The notes under the pieces: generated by a model
Databases searched by the model: none
What the model was told of the DNA's origin: nothing
The model's input: the letters and a program-made list of their open reading frames with translations, nothing else
Made by a program: the position numbers and the translations under genes
Part shown: positions 1-11,729 of the stretch, piece by piece
Layout: each line of letters begins with the position of its first letter
Numbering within the stretch: position 1 is the first letter of the stretch
Assembly: GCA_024138015.1 (NCBI GenBank)
Contig: JAMXBB010000002.1
Span: forward strand, 8,737,183-8,801,182
DNA length: 64,000 bases
Reading direction: 5' to 3'
Origin: Lumnitzera littorea
Lineage: Eukaryota; Streptophyta; Magnoliopsida; Myrtales; Combretaceae

Positions 1-460
1 ACTCTATTTGGGCAGCAAGTTGTACGTCCATTTAAATGAAGCAAAATACCTTCTTGCAAACTAGAATCGGAAACCATTAAGTGGGACCATACTTGAAGTA
101 AAAATTGTATTCTCAATTCCAAACTGTTTCCTAGAATTAGTTAAATTTATCTACTGGAAAGTCACCACAGATTTAATTTATCTGGGCATTACAAGATTGG
201 AAGACGAGTAAGGGAAGACAATTGCATTTCTAGACTTTGTGGTGGTAAGAAGGGCACTGCTATTCCAAGTCCAAAGGGCAAAGTCTAGTTCTCTGTCAAG
301 CTAGTGTCAATAGTTCCATGAAAAACATGGCTTGATGCCAGGATAATCAATGTCAAGATGAGAGGCATACTAACTCATAATTTTAATGGCTATTCAAGTA
401 CATAGAGGGTAATAGTCATAGACTGGACTTTCTCACTGAGTTACAAAAGATGGCATGTAC
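1..460. other. Intron 3 of the amidohydrolase gene
   Basis: No exon is recognisable here on either strand. The exon ending at 461 is followed on the minus strand by a GT donor, so this stretch is read as intron 3, with the remaining exons of the gene lying left of the window. The assignment is by position only. Confidence 0.55.
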
Positions 461-3400
461 CTGACTATCTAGAGGATCTGCTTCCCTTGAGACAAGCTGC
501 TGCAGAGCGAGGATGGCAAATGAAGCAGCCACTACTGGATCCACAGTCCTGTGAGGTGCTGCAGCATGCCCACCTTTCCCTTCTATTTTAACTTGAAAGA
601 TGCATACGGCAGCTAAATTTGGCCCTGGGAGAACTGATATCGCCCCTGTAGGTGTTGTAACATCAATGTGCATTGCAAATATTGCTTCAGCATCACCCAG
701 TGCCCCTTCTTTTATCATGACAGATGCACCAGCACCTCCCTCTTCAGCAGGCTGAAAGATAAGTCTCACTGTCCCCTGAAAACATTGTAGTGGAGAATTA
801 ACAGAGAAGAACAAGTTTCTGCTATAATACAAAGAAAGCAAAGCGCACTTGTACCATGCTACATAGAAGTTTATGAAAAACACGAGTTCAGCACAGGGGA
901 GAGAAGGGAGGGAGGAACAGAGGAAGACAGGGAGATGTTCCACAAGTGACTGATGACAGCTTTACCAACACAATTATTCAATAGATTCAACAGCCCTACA
1001 AAGACAGGTCTCAACATATGATTTGACCTCTGTCCGAACATGAACGACTATAGACTTTGTCAAGGAAAGTTCCTTTATATTAAGCCAACATGCCCGAGAT
1101 CAATGTGAATATAAATGAAGAAACTATTCCCCAAAACAATGTTCATGTTTGTTCAAGGGAATGGCAAAACATTTTATTTTGTTTCCTTCAACAGTGGTCT
1201 GTTTACACCCACATTATTTAAAAGAAAAGGAAAAAGGAACTGCTCTGCGATGCTGCTCCCAAATTACTCATTTCTAGACAGCACTTATTTCCTACTTGCT
1301 TCAGTTCCTGCATATTGTATTTTGTTGTACTGACTCACTTATTCTTTATGATAAAAGACAAGCATAGATTTCAAAAGAAATAATATAAGAAACGGAAAAT
1401 TTTTCCCAGAAAATGGTACGCAATAATCATAAAATATGGTCAACCATTGTTTCCATAAACACACAAAAACTGACAAATGCACATGAAGAAAGATATTTGA
1501 GCCTAATTGTGAAAACAGATATGATGATAAAGTTAATTAGCTTGTAAATTTATCATCCACCCCTGATACATCTCCAAGATAGACCTTTGCTTCAAGTCTA
1601 CAAGAGGAGATAGTGTACAGTGGTAGAGTGTGGGTGTGGTGAGGTCTAGTATATGTCAGTATACTGTGTAGTGTTGGTGTAGTTTGTGTTTGTGTGTGTC
1701 AGTGTATTGTGTAGTGTTTGTTATGATGTAGTAGATGATATAATAATTGTAACTACACGTGTGGAAATGTATAAATAGGATAAATAGGAGGTCAAGGGAG
1801 TAAGTTAGTTAGGCAATTGGATATTATTAGTAGTTAGAAGCTTGAGCAGAAAGGAACCTCCTCCTTGTCCTCTGCTGCAAGCGGTTTGCAAGGTACCCGA
1901 GGGTGTTCACTTTGCAAGATTGCATTTACCTTAGCAAGTAAGTGTTCAACTCTACTCTAGAAATCGTTGAATTGTTGCTGATCGAATCTTAGTTTGCATC
2001 AATTGGCGCCGTTTGTGGTTTGCACATTTCGAACCTTCATCTTTTCATGTGAGATTAACGATGACTAGGATCGAAACTAGGGTTGAGACTTTAGAACACA
2101 CCATTGGCACACTGGAGCAAGAAATTAGTAATTTGGATCAGGGATTTAGTTCTATAAAAGACAAATTGAAAGGCAATGTCGGAGAATTACAACATAAAAT
2201 TAATATGGTTGATAGAAATTCGAAAACTAATGTGTCGTCCCTTAGAGCTTCAATCTCTAAAATAGAAGCTGCATTAGCGTCGATCCAATCGACTTTAAAA
2301 AACTTGAGTATGAGTTCGCTGGAGAATGAGAAACGCAAAGAGCATATTGAATCCACTTCGAGCATTCAAATTGGATTACGGCTCAACAAAGAGACTATCG
2401 AGGAAGTTGTAGGATTTGATTCAGATAAGGAGTTTCGGCTGAATTCACCTATAACAGTAGCTTTAACACTGTTTAAAGGTGAGAATCCAATGCATTGGTT
2501 AACTTTGATGGAGCAATATTTTGAGGTTCGTAACATTAGAGCGGATCGTAGAGTTGCTGTTGTAACTCTAGGATTGATAGATAGAATAGTCTATTGGCAT
2601 AAAATGTTAAAGAAATGAGTTCCATGCCTTGATTGGGACTTGTTTCGCCAAGAATTCTTGACCAAGTATGTTGGATTATTGGCTGGAAATCTTTTTATTA
2701 TAATTTCTACTCTTTCACAAACACCTATAATAGGAGCTTTTCTAAAGACATTTGAGTCTTTAACAAATTACTGATATAACTGAAATGTAGTTGTTAGGAT
2801 ATTTTTTAAGAGATTTATGCGAGGATATTCGATTGAGAGTCCAAACTTTGCAACTAATATCTTTAGCCGATACTGTGGAGTTGGCATTGAGTGGAAAAAA
2901 AGTTTACACATGGCATTTTTTTGTCTACTAAAGGTTACGTAACTAGTGCTACAATTGCTACATATGCTCTTTGCTCTAGTCCTTATCTTTCACCAATTGT
3001 GAGCCAACACTCAACTTCAAGTTGGAAGTCTCCGTTGGGGGCCATCACTGTGGGCACGTTCTTACAGCCTTAAGGGGGGTTGCGACGATTACCTACTAAG
3101 GATGGTCTTTTTGTAGCATCTTCTAGCAATACCACTAGTAAGAGTGCTATACGTCCCCAATCACACCAGCATGGGCCAAAACAATTGACGTATGCTAAAT
3201 ATTTGGATAGAAAAAGTAAAGGATTGTATTTCAAATGTGACCAACCATTTTAACCTGGGCATAAATGTCCGAATAAAACCTTACGGGTGCTAATTCTTGA
3301 AGAAGATGTGGATCAGTTGGAGGAACATTAGATAGAGTTGTCAGAACCGCAAATGATTAATAAGGATTCCAAGAAATCTTTACCTGACTTGGAGTTATTG

Positions 3401-6400
3401 TTGTTAGCCATTAATGGATTTAATGGACCTAAAACACTCAAGCTTCGAGGGAGTTTAAAGGGACAGTTTGCCGCCCTAACCCTACAGTTTGCCCCAAAGC
3501 TAGGTGATGGTAGTGTAGTGAGATCTTATGGAGTTTGTTTGACTCTTGGATGTGGTGGTTGATTGTTATAGCTTTGAGTTGGGAGCTGTTGATATCATTC
3601 TTGATGTGGCTTGGCTTCAAACTCTTAGAAAAATTAAAATAGATTGGGGAAAAATATGTATGAAAATTTTTCAAAAAAACAAAGAGCATGTATTGCTAAG
3701 TGATCCTTCGTCATATAAAGCTTAGGCCACTTTTCGTCAATTGACATATGAGGCTAATTGGGGGTATTACAGCCTATTGGTGCAAGTAGCTGCTTGGAAT
3801 TTCGGTGCTGAATTGCATGGCCAATTAGAGCCATTAACCTTGTTACTACAATAGTATGCTGATGTTTTTGCTAACAACAACGAGTTGCCTCCCTCCTGCA
3901 TCACCAATCATCAAATTCCATTGAAAGAAGGTGTTGATGCAATAAATGTACAACCATATCATTATGCCCAAGTACAAAAAGATAAGATTGAGAAAATGGT
4001 TTCCGATATGTTGAAAGCCAAAATTATTAGACCTAATGTCAGTCCATTTTCAAGTTTGATAATCCTTGTGAAGAAAAAAGATGGTTCATGGTAGTTTTAT
4101 GTTGACTACTATACTTCAAATAGCATTACTACTCCAGATAAGTATCCCATTTCAATCATTGATGAACTCTTAGATGAATTATTTGGTGCATCTATGTTTT
4201 CTAAAATTGATCTTCATTTGAGTTATCATCAAATCCATATACATGCGGATGATATTTTCAAGGTCATAATGAGTTCTTAGTGATGCCCTTTGAACTTGCT
4301 AATATACTCGCTACTTTTTAATCCATCATGAATGAAGTATTTCACCCTTATCTACGCAAATTCATTCTTATGTTCTTTGATGATATTCTCATCTATAGCC
4401 ATGGCATAAAGGAGCATTTGGATCACCTTCGTATTGTCTTGAACTTGTTGCGCAGTAACCATTTTACTGCTAACAAAAAGAAGTGTGTTTTTGGGCAAGT
4501 TTCTTTAGAATACTTGGGACATGTTATTTCGGCGGCAGGTATAGCTATGGATCCGACCAAGGTTCAAAGTGTATTGTGTTAGCCTCTCCCTTGTTCCTTA
4601 AAGGCACTTAGTGGTTCTCTTGGTTTATTCAGATATTACCATAAGTTTATCAAAGATTATGGCAAGATAGCTAGACCTCTCACCGATCTTTTAAAGAAAG
4701 ACTCCTTTGAATGGAATGAGGGTGCAACCTTAGCTTTTCGGCAATTACAACAAGCTTTGACTCAAGCCCCTGTGCTTGCTATGCCCAATTTCCATCAGCC
4801 ATTCGTTATTCAGTGTAATGCTTCTGGTTTTGGCCTTGCTGTGGTTTTAATGCAAGATGCTAAACCTATTGCATACTTTAGCAAGGCCCTTTCTTCTAAA
4901 TCTTTGTCCAAATCGATTTATGAGAAGGAATTAATGGCTTTGGTTTTAGCCATTAATCATTGGCGACCTTACTTGCTTAGTCGAAAGTTTACCGTACTTA
5001 AAACCAAAAGAGTTCGCGTCACTTGTTGCATCAACACATTACTACTCCAAATCAACATCATTGGCTTGCTAAACTTTTAGGCTATGATTTTGATATTCAG
5101 TAAAAAGTTGGTAATGCTAATTGTGCTACTTATGCTCTTTTGCGCATCAATGCTGAGGTAGATTTGATGAGCATTTTAGGTCCCATTTGGATAGATATTG
5201 CTACTATCAAATAGGATGTTCTGCAAGACTCATTCTTGGATGCTAAGATTCAGCTGCTCAGGGAAAGGAAAAACGTTGGTATTGGCTTTCAGTTGGTAAA
5301 TAACACTTTACACTATAAAGGCCAATTAGTGATTCTTGCCAAGTCGTCTTGGACTCATCTATTTTTGCACGAGTTTCATGCTTCTGTGATTAGAGGACAT
5401 GCTGGGTATGTTTGAACATACTGACGACTTGGTAGGCATTTGTACTGGGTAGGTATGAAAAGTGATGTTGCTGCTTTCGTTGCTTCTTGTGCGGTTTGTC
5501 AACGTAACAAAGTTCAACATTTGTCCCCAGCTGGTCTTCTCAATCCGTTGCCTATCCCTCAAGTCATTTGGGAAGATATCTCTCTTGATTTTATTACAAG
5601 GTTGCCTAAATCTAAAGGGTTCGATACTATTCTAGTTGTAGTTGATCGATTCTCTAAGTATGCTTATTTCTTTCTCTTAAAGCATCCTTATACTGCCAAA
5701 ACCATTGCTAGAGTATTTCAGAAAGAGATTGTGCATCTCCATAGATTTCCGCGCACTATGGTTTCCAATCGTGACTCCTTGTTTATTAGTGTTTTTTGGA
5801 AAGAATTATTTAGTCTATAGGACATCCGTTTACATTTCAGTACGGCCTATTATCCGAAAACGGATGGCTAAACCGAGGTCCTTAATTAGAGTTTAGAGTG
5901 TTATTTGTGTTGCTTCGCATCTGAGTAATCGTGTACTTAGGCTACTTAGGTCTCTTGGGCGGAGTTTTTCTACAACACTAGCTATCCCTCTTCAGCTCAA
6001 ATGACACCTTTTGAGATAGTTTATAGGCGTCTTCCCCCTTCACTTCCTATCTATCTTTCAGGCGAAGTGCACAATCCAGCAGTTTTAGTTGCTTTGGTAT
6101 CTCAAGATAGCATTCTCCAACGTTTGAAAGGTAATTTGGAGAAGGCGCAATTATGCAATTGTAATGTGGCCAATCACCATCGCCGTGATGTGTAGTATGA
6201 GGTGGTGTATTAGGTTTTCCTTTACCTAAGGCCGACCCTTAATTCTATATTAGGGGTAAAGCATATTTCCAAGTTGGCCCTACGATTCTATGATCCCTTT
6301 CGTAACCTTTTTAGGGTAGGTAATGTAGCTTATCGTCTGGTACTTCCTCCTAACTGTCGAATTCATCCAGTATTCCATGTGTCTCTCTTAAAAAAATCTC

Positions 6401-9400
6401 ATGGTACTTTCCCTGTCGTGCCTACTCTTCCTGAGGAGTTGACTGTGGATGATCTCGACAACCTGCATTACCCACAACAAATTCTATGTAGTCGTTTTAC
6501 TCCGCAGGATGGCTTGGACATTCCTCAGGTCTTAGTCCAGTGGGAAGGCAACTCTGTAGAGGATGCTACTTGGCTGGACACTTCTGAATTTTTGTTGCAG
6601 TTTCCAGATTTTGTCCTTGAGGACAAAGACAATGTTCCTAGGGGCAGTATTGATACATCTCCAAGGGTGCATAGACCTTTGCTTCAAGTCTACAAGAGGA
6701 GATAGTGTACGGTGGTAGAGTGTGGGTGTGGTGAGGTCTAGTATATGTCAGTATACTGTGTAGTGTTGGTGTAGTTTGTGTTTGTGTTTGTGTGTGTCAG
6801 TGTATTGTGTAGTGTTTGTTATGATGTAGTAGATAATATAATAATTGTAACTAAAAGTGTGGAAAAGTATAAATAAGAGAAATAGGAGGTCAAGGGAGTT
6901 AGTTAGGCAATCGGATATTATTAGTAGTTAGAAGCTTCAGCAGAAAGGAACCTCCTCCTTGTCCTCTGCTGCGAGGGGTTTGCAAGGTACCCAAGAGTGT
7001 TTGCTTTGCAAGATTGCATTTACCTTAGCAAGTGCTCAACTCTACTCTAGAAATCACTGAATTGTTGCTGATTGAATCCTAGTTTGTATCAACCCCATAC
7101 ATAAGTAGTGGCTCACGCATCTAAGATCTTACATGACCATTTCTTTTTAACAAACACCCACTAGCATTAGTGAGTCTAGCAGATTTCCAGACAGAAGATG
7201 TTGGCACAGGTGTCTCAATATTTCATCTATAAAAAACAAAAAAAACTTACAAATAATACAATTAGTGCATTTGCAATGGCAATGAGATAAAAGATTTTTG
7301 TGCTCCTCCTCAGTTGCTTTTATGTTTGAAAATATTAGAGTTGCAATCTAGAATTATTTTATTCCACCTGAAGCCTGGTTTAGTTATCCAAATCTTCTAA
7401 TCTTGCAATATATGCATCTTGTTCTACACTAGGCAGTAAAAAGTAGCTGATATACGAAGATATCATTAACAGAGCAAGTGAAGTACTACGTAAATGAATA
7501 AATTCTACTCCTCCCACTACTATAACATTGTAGGTTTTCTAAATTAATTATATTATCCAGCAACCTTCATAATACGATATAGGAACTCAGATTTTCAGCA
7601 ATAAGGACATGCCGGTTGCTGCATGATACAAGATTACTCCAATCCTAACTGATAATGAACAATATGATAATGAAATTGAGTAAAACCAGTATCCCTAACC
7701 AGTCCTGATACTTATTGGCCTATATTTGAAAGATCCTTCATAGATGCACGGATGAATATCTTCTTGTAAGAGGATTTTAGGCTTCACGAGAATGAAAAGC
7801 CCAATAAAAGAACCATTCCAAGTGTTTCTAAATCATAAGGCAAGAGAGCATATCTCTTGTTGAATTCTTCCTAAAGCTTCTATGCTTATAGCTTGTAAGT
7901 AAAACATGTAATCTCAACCATTCTCAAGTGCAGCATTCCAAGGCATATTCATTCACATATGCCAAAGAAAAGCCATCTCAAACCACAGAATGTCCCATAA
8001 AGAAAAAGAAAAGTACATCAACACATTATTACTGTTAAAGTAAGTCATTCACCACTATGTTAAACTCTTCGATGTAACTAACACAAACCTTAAGCTTGTC
8101 TTTCCGCTGATTAAGCAACTTGGCAGCACCAAGAAGCATTGTTGTATGAGCATCGTGTCCACAAGCATGCATCTTCCCATCAACTTTGCTCTTATGCTCC
8201 CACTCCACAAGTTCCTAAACCCAACAACATTCAAAAACAAGAAAATAAATAAACAAAAGAATCGATCAAGTAATATCCAAATATACCAAGTAGTAAGACT
8301 TGTCACTATTCAATTCACTCCTATTTTACAAAATGCAACTGAATCTTAAAGGGTGATCTAATCTATACAAACTGCCAGAATCATGCCCAAAAGGACGAAA
8401 CTGCAAGTTTGAAAAGTATAAAAGAACATTATTAGAAATATACAAGAGTAATATCCTAATCATAACTTTAGGCAATCTGACAATGAATTGAAATTCCACT
8501 TCCAGTGCAACATATGTCCAGGAGAAAGTTTCTATTCTGATTTAGATCTCATTGATGTCTCTGCTATTTATATAGAGCCATATACCAATAAAAGCACAAA
8601 AACATAGGCCTGCATTAAACAGTCACTGTATCAAGGGCGGAGACAACATACCAGAGACGGGAAACTTCACCACAAACCCTATATTTCCTACCCCTGGGGG
8701 AAAAAGGATGTTCTACGTTTTCTTGCGATTCTCTCTTTTCGCAGTAAATGTTTTCCAACTATTTTCAGTATTTGTCAAAACCAAATTTTCAACAATTGTC
8801 AAATTATCCTAGTAATCTCTCGATTGTAGATAAATCGCCTCATAAGGTAAAAGCTGTAGAGGGCAATAGCAACTGCCAGCCTTCAGTGATGGTGATTAGC
8901 CAATACTGAAAATATCTATGACATTTTAAAAACACAAATCATTTCTTATCAACACCATTTCTTATCATCCTCACGGACACTTTCTATAACGATCAACCAC
9001 AACACCCTCTTGAAATAACTCCAGTAAGAGTTCACTATTATACAGTTTGGATTACAACGATTATCAAAAGGAATTGGAAAACGCTCCGTGAAACAAACAA
9101 ATCCTTTTGCAACTGATAAACTAGACATACTATTCACACGAATATCCAAACTTTTATTCCGCAAAGATCCAATTTTGATAAAGATGGTGCAATAACTAAC
9201 GATAAAGTTTCATACTTGCATAGGAAGAGCATCCATATCAGCACGAAGAGCAACAAAGGGAGGATACCCAGAACCAACTTGAGCAACAAGACCAGTTTTT
9301 GCAAGTGGGTATGCGTAGTGAATTCCAAGGTTGTCAAGTTCTGATCGAATGAGAGCACTTGTGTTGTGCTCTTGGAATCTGAGTTCAGGGTTTTCATGGA

Positions 9401-9557
9401 TTTGTCTTCTGATTGATGTTAACCAGTGTTTGTCATCATGGGCTGATTTTAGAAGTTCACTTCCATAGGTTTGATCAATAGTGGAGTGTGTTTTGTACAC
9501 GAAAGCGATCGAGAAAAGTAGTAGAATATGAATCCGGGAAGTGAGTGAAGTTTCCAT
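461..9557 (-). CDS. ILL3: IAA-amino acid hydrolase, ILR1-like (peptidase M20), 3' part outside window
   Basis: Predicted metallo-amidohydrolase that releases free auxin from IAA-amino acid conjugates, usually in the ER lumen. Exons with GT/AG borders are 9557-9216 (114 codons), 8214-8089 (42) and 775-461 (105), all in phase 0. The product begins METSLTSRIHILLLFSIAFV, a probable signal peptide. It continues with IHENPELRFQEH and PPFVALRADMDALPMQ in exon 1, ELVEWEHKSK and MHACGHDAH (metal ligands near Cys132 and His134) in exon 2, and LIFQPAEEGGAGA, AIFAMHID (His192) and GKGGHAAAPH in exon 3. About 261 of the usual 430-450 residues are visible, with no stops or frameshifts. Intron 2 is 7.3 kb because a Ty3/gypsy element sits in it. 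Exon 1 is duplicated upstream at 14193-14535. Within the family, ILL3 is my best guess from recalled motifs; the family is certain, the paralogue less so. Confidence 0.88.
1564..2001 (+). repeat. 5' LTR of the intronic chromovirus
   Basis: 438 bp LTR bounded by TGATAC and GCATCA. A TATA box, tataaata, lies at 1770-1777. A GT-rich tract (gtgtttgtgtgtgtcagtg) lies in U3 near 1687; the 3' LTR has 6 bp more of it. If active, transcription would run away from the host gene's direction and give RNA antisense to its intron. Confidence 0.93.
2004..2013 (+). other. Primer-binding site, TGGCGCCGTT
   Basis: Two bases after the 5' LTR the sequence reads TGGCGCCGTT. Its first ten bases fit the 3' end of plant tRNA-Asp as used by Athila/Tat elements; the following bases (TGTGG) do not fit. 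It is not the TGGTATCAGAGC site for initiator tRNA-Met that is usual for chromoviruses. The primer identity is inferred. Confidence 0.6.
2061..6705 (+). pseudogene. Gag-pol of the chromovirus, broken by many stops and frameshifts
   Basis: Gag starts at 2061 with a heptad-rich coiled-coil N-terminus (2061-2330), then the capsid-like part (FKGENPMHWL near 2475). The CCHC knuckle near 3220-3280 (YFKC...PGHKCPNK) contains a stop. A protease-like stretch lies near 3550-3720. Reverse transcriptase runs about 3885-4580: VSPFSSLIILVKKKDGSW precedes a stop, and the catalytic box is FFDDILIYSH in place of the usual YxDD. RNase H is at 4757-5000 (IQCNASGFG, YEKELMALV), integrase at 5400-6200 (the HHCC knuckle with CAVCQRNK, then WEDISLDFITRLP), and a chromodomain at 6520-6600 (VLVQWEGNSVEDATWLD). 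The last open frame, 6274-6705, runs 55 bp into the 3' LTR. Domain order and chromodomain place it among the chromoviruses. It is non-functional. Confidence 0.9.
6651..7091 (+). repeat. 3' LTR of the intronic chromovirus
   Basis: 441 bp, about 95% identical by eye to the 5' LTR, with boundaries TGATAC and GTATCA followed by the target duplication acccc. The end of the pol frame (stop at 6703-6705) overlaps its first 55 bp. A polypurine tract is only weakly visible just upstream (aggggca, 6640-6646). Confidence 0.93.
7097..8088. other. Remainder of intron 2, no other feature seen
   Basis: Intronic sequence between the retrotransposon and exon 2. Without the element, intron 2 would be about 1.8 kb. 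I see no coding or structured feature in it. Confidence 0.6.
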
Positions 9558-9849
9558 TTTCCGATTGTTATGTCAGTCAGACAATAAACAAGTCAAAATA
9601 TGGTATCATCTTCTGGAATTGGAGGAAGGTGGGTAGCAGGGTTGCACATTTTAGGAGGATATTTATTTATTAAAATCTTAATAAACGATTGATTATTATA
9701 TGCGGTATATATAATTAAAAAAATTTTAATGTGTACAATATGTAAAATACAAGAAATTAATTATCTTAAAAACCATCTATTCATGTTTACAAATTCTATT
9801 GGTGTTTATATATAGTCTGAATTGTGAGCTCATATTAGTGAAGGAAAAC

Positions 9850-9884
<35 letters not shown>

Positions 9885-11643
9885 GGTTATTTTTCGTTTT
9901 TAAAATTTCGTAATGGTACGGATATGTTTCATTACAATTTGTTAGCATTGGGTAGGGGATAAAAATGAGTTTATATAGTTGTCAATAATTAAGTTAATAA
10001 AGAAAATATTATTAGATATTTTTAATGCAATAATACAATAAAAGTGATTAAAATCTCAAAAATATATTTTAAGTTTCAAACACTTTCTTGGCAAAAAAAA
10101 AAAAAAAAAAAAATTTAAACACTTTAACTTAGATCCTCGGACGTTCTGGATTTTGTAGGCTGCAACATAGTGCTTCATTGATAGATATTGCCACGCATCC
10201 TAGAGCGGTGGATCACCAATTCTTTCACTGCTGGTGAAAAAGAAGGAATAAAAGTATAGTTGATGGGGGTTTTTTGGATTTGTCCATGCCACCCAATTTG
10301 GACTAATGACCTAACGCAAACTCACCATTATCGGGCTCCATTATCCTCCACGTCAATATTGGCTTAAGTCTACTCTAGGCGGCCTACCCAATCATAATAA
10401 TCCGTGACAACTAAAAAATAGAGGATAAGACTTAAAAAGATTAGATCAACAACTAACCTAATAAATCCAAACAAAATTGAATAAGCACACTCTCATTTGT
10501 ATGGACATATTAAAATGCCACAATTGATTCCTTAACTTTCAATAGCTCTTCTGTATAAATATTGACTTAAATCCTAATAATAAATTACTTATACATTTTA
10601 TATACTTAAATTATATTTGAGTGTCTAAAAATATTGATCTAAGTATGGAAATGATTAAACTGGTTAATACCCAATGTCTCTCGTCATGTTTTTTTGTTTT
10701 TCTGCAGGCTTTTACTTCAGCACAAATCTCTCGTACTTTACTAACGGAATCCTATGGATGTTAAGCATTATAAGGGAAAAAAAAAAGAAAGAAAGAAAGG
10801 ATTGCATAGTGGTAGCTCATGGCTACAAACTTTGCATGGTCTTAGCGAAACATTGTGGTTTTATATTTTCAAATAACTTTTATTATATTATTTAATAATA
10901 TTATATTACCATGTCGACTAATGGATATCGATTGAAACCAACATGTGATCGTGACTTGCTGTGAATAGCGATGAAACATAGAGTATGGAAACTAAAAGTA
11001 TTGTTGAAAATACCGACATATAAATAAATTTTTTATTCGTTTTTCTCCTGCAGTTCTTACTCCTTCACCTACCACTTTATTTAAGTAATTTAAAAAAAAA
11101 ATTATATATAAGAGTATCAATATTTAAGATTAAATTCAATCAGGTGATTTAAATATAAAATCAATATTATAATATATAGTTCAAATAAAGCATCGAACTT
11201 TTAATTAGTTAAAAAAAGAATTAACATTATACTAAAATAGATTATAGTTTTATTTCAATTTTAATAATTTACTTACATTATTTATCATAATGATGATTTT
11301 TTTTTATTTTAACAGTTAAAAATCTAATCTTTTATTTTAACCACCTAAAAGAATATTAATATTTTATTTTAACCATTTAAAAGGTTAATTCTCTATTTAA
11401 ATTTGACTTTATACATCGACCTTTTCGTGTATAATTCTTCTATGAAAATGCTTTTATAGTCTATTAAACTTACATAGCAACTATTTTTATAAATTTTTTC
11501 TAATGCAGTTTTCATCATTTTTTTTTTAATCTTTTTTTAAAATTTATAATCTTGTTCGGTTGCAAAGAATAATTCGAATACATAACCATGAGTTTATAAC
11601 AGAGATTTTTTTTAATTTTATGCAGAGAAAACCATAAGCATCA
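9558..11643. promoter_or_regulatory. Upstream region of the amidohydrolase gene
   Basis: Intergenic DNA between the start codon at 9557 and the divergent tRNA gene. It must contain the promoter, but no convincing TATA box could be fixed. It holds a (TA)n microsatellite at 9852-9882 and an A-run near 10093. The same region, more diverged, lies upstream of the duplicated exon 1 (14536 onwards). Confidence 0.5.
9852..9882. repeat. (TA)n microsatellite
   Basis: About 15 uninterrupted TA units upstream of the amidohydrolase gene. The duplicated unit has only short, broken ta runs at the matching place (near 14840), so the tract expanded after the duplication or was lost from the other copy. Confidence 0.95.
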
Positions 11644-11729
11644 GGGGTGGTGGCGCAGTTGGCTAGCGCGTAGGTCTCATAGCTTTAAGAGGAATCCTGA
11701 GGTCAAGAGTTCGAGTCTCTCTCACCCCA
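11644..11729 (+). tRNA. tRNA-Met (CAT), elongator, intron-containing, copy 1
   Basis: Cloverleaf with acceptor GGGGTGG/TCACCCC, discriminator A at 11729, A box TGGCGCAGTTGG and B box GTTCGAGTC. Anticodon CAT is at 11678-11680, followed after one base by an intron of about 12 nt (gctttaagagga), as in plant elongator tRNA-Met genes. A T-run from about 11747 can serve as Pol III terminator. The first T-stem pair is A-C, a mismatch that copy 2 lacks, so this copy may be slightly impaired. It lies in the proximal duplication unit. Confidence 0.93.

Larger units (their letters stand above)
1559..7096 (+). mobile_element. Complete but decayed Ty3/gypsy chromovirus in intron 2
   Basis: LTR retrotransposon of about 5.5 kb, antisense to the host gene. 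The LTRs (1564-2001 and 6651-7091) both start TGATACATCTCC; they end GCATCA and GTATCA, and TGATAC/GTATCA form the terminal inverted repeat. The flanks carry a perfect 5 bp target duplication, acccc (1559-1563 and 7092-7096). By eye the LTRs differ at roughly 20 substitutions plus several indels, about 5% divergence, so insertion was not very recent. Coding order is gag, protease, reverse transcriptase, RNase H, integrase, chromodomain. Every domain is interrupted, so the copy cannot act autonomously. Confidence 0.93.

Noticed and set aside
416..943. One continuous 175-codon minus-strand protein
   Set aside because: Only 461-775 is exon; the N-terminal 55 residues are intron 2 read-through and the C-terminal residues follow a GT donor.
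8055..8306. Minus-strand open frame over exon 2
   Set aside because: It is the wrong frame; the true exon 2 (8214-8089) reads ELVEWEHKSK and MHACGHDAH.
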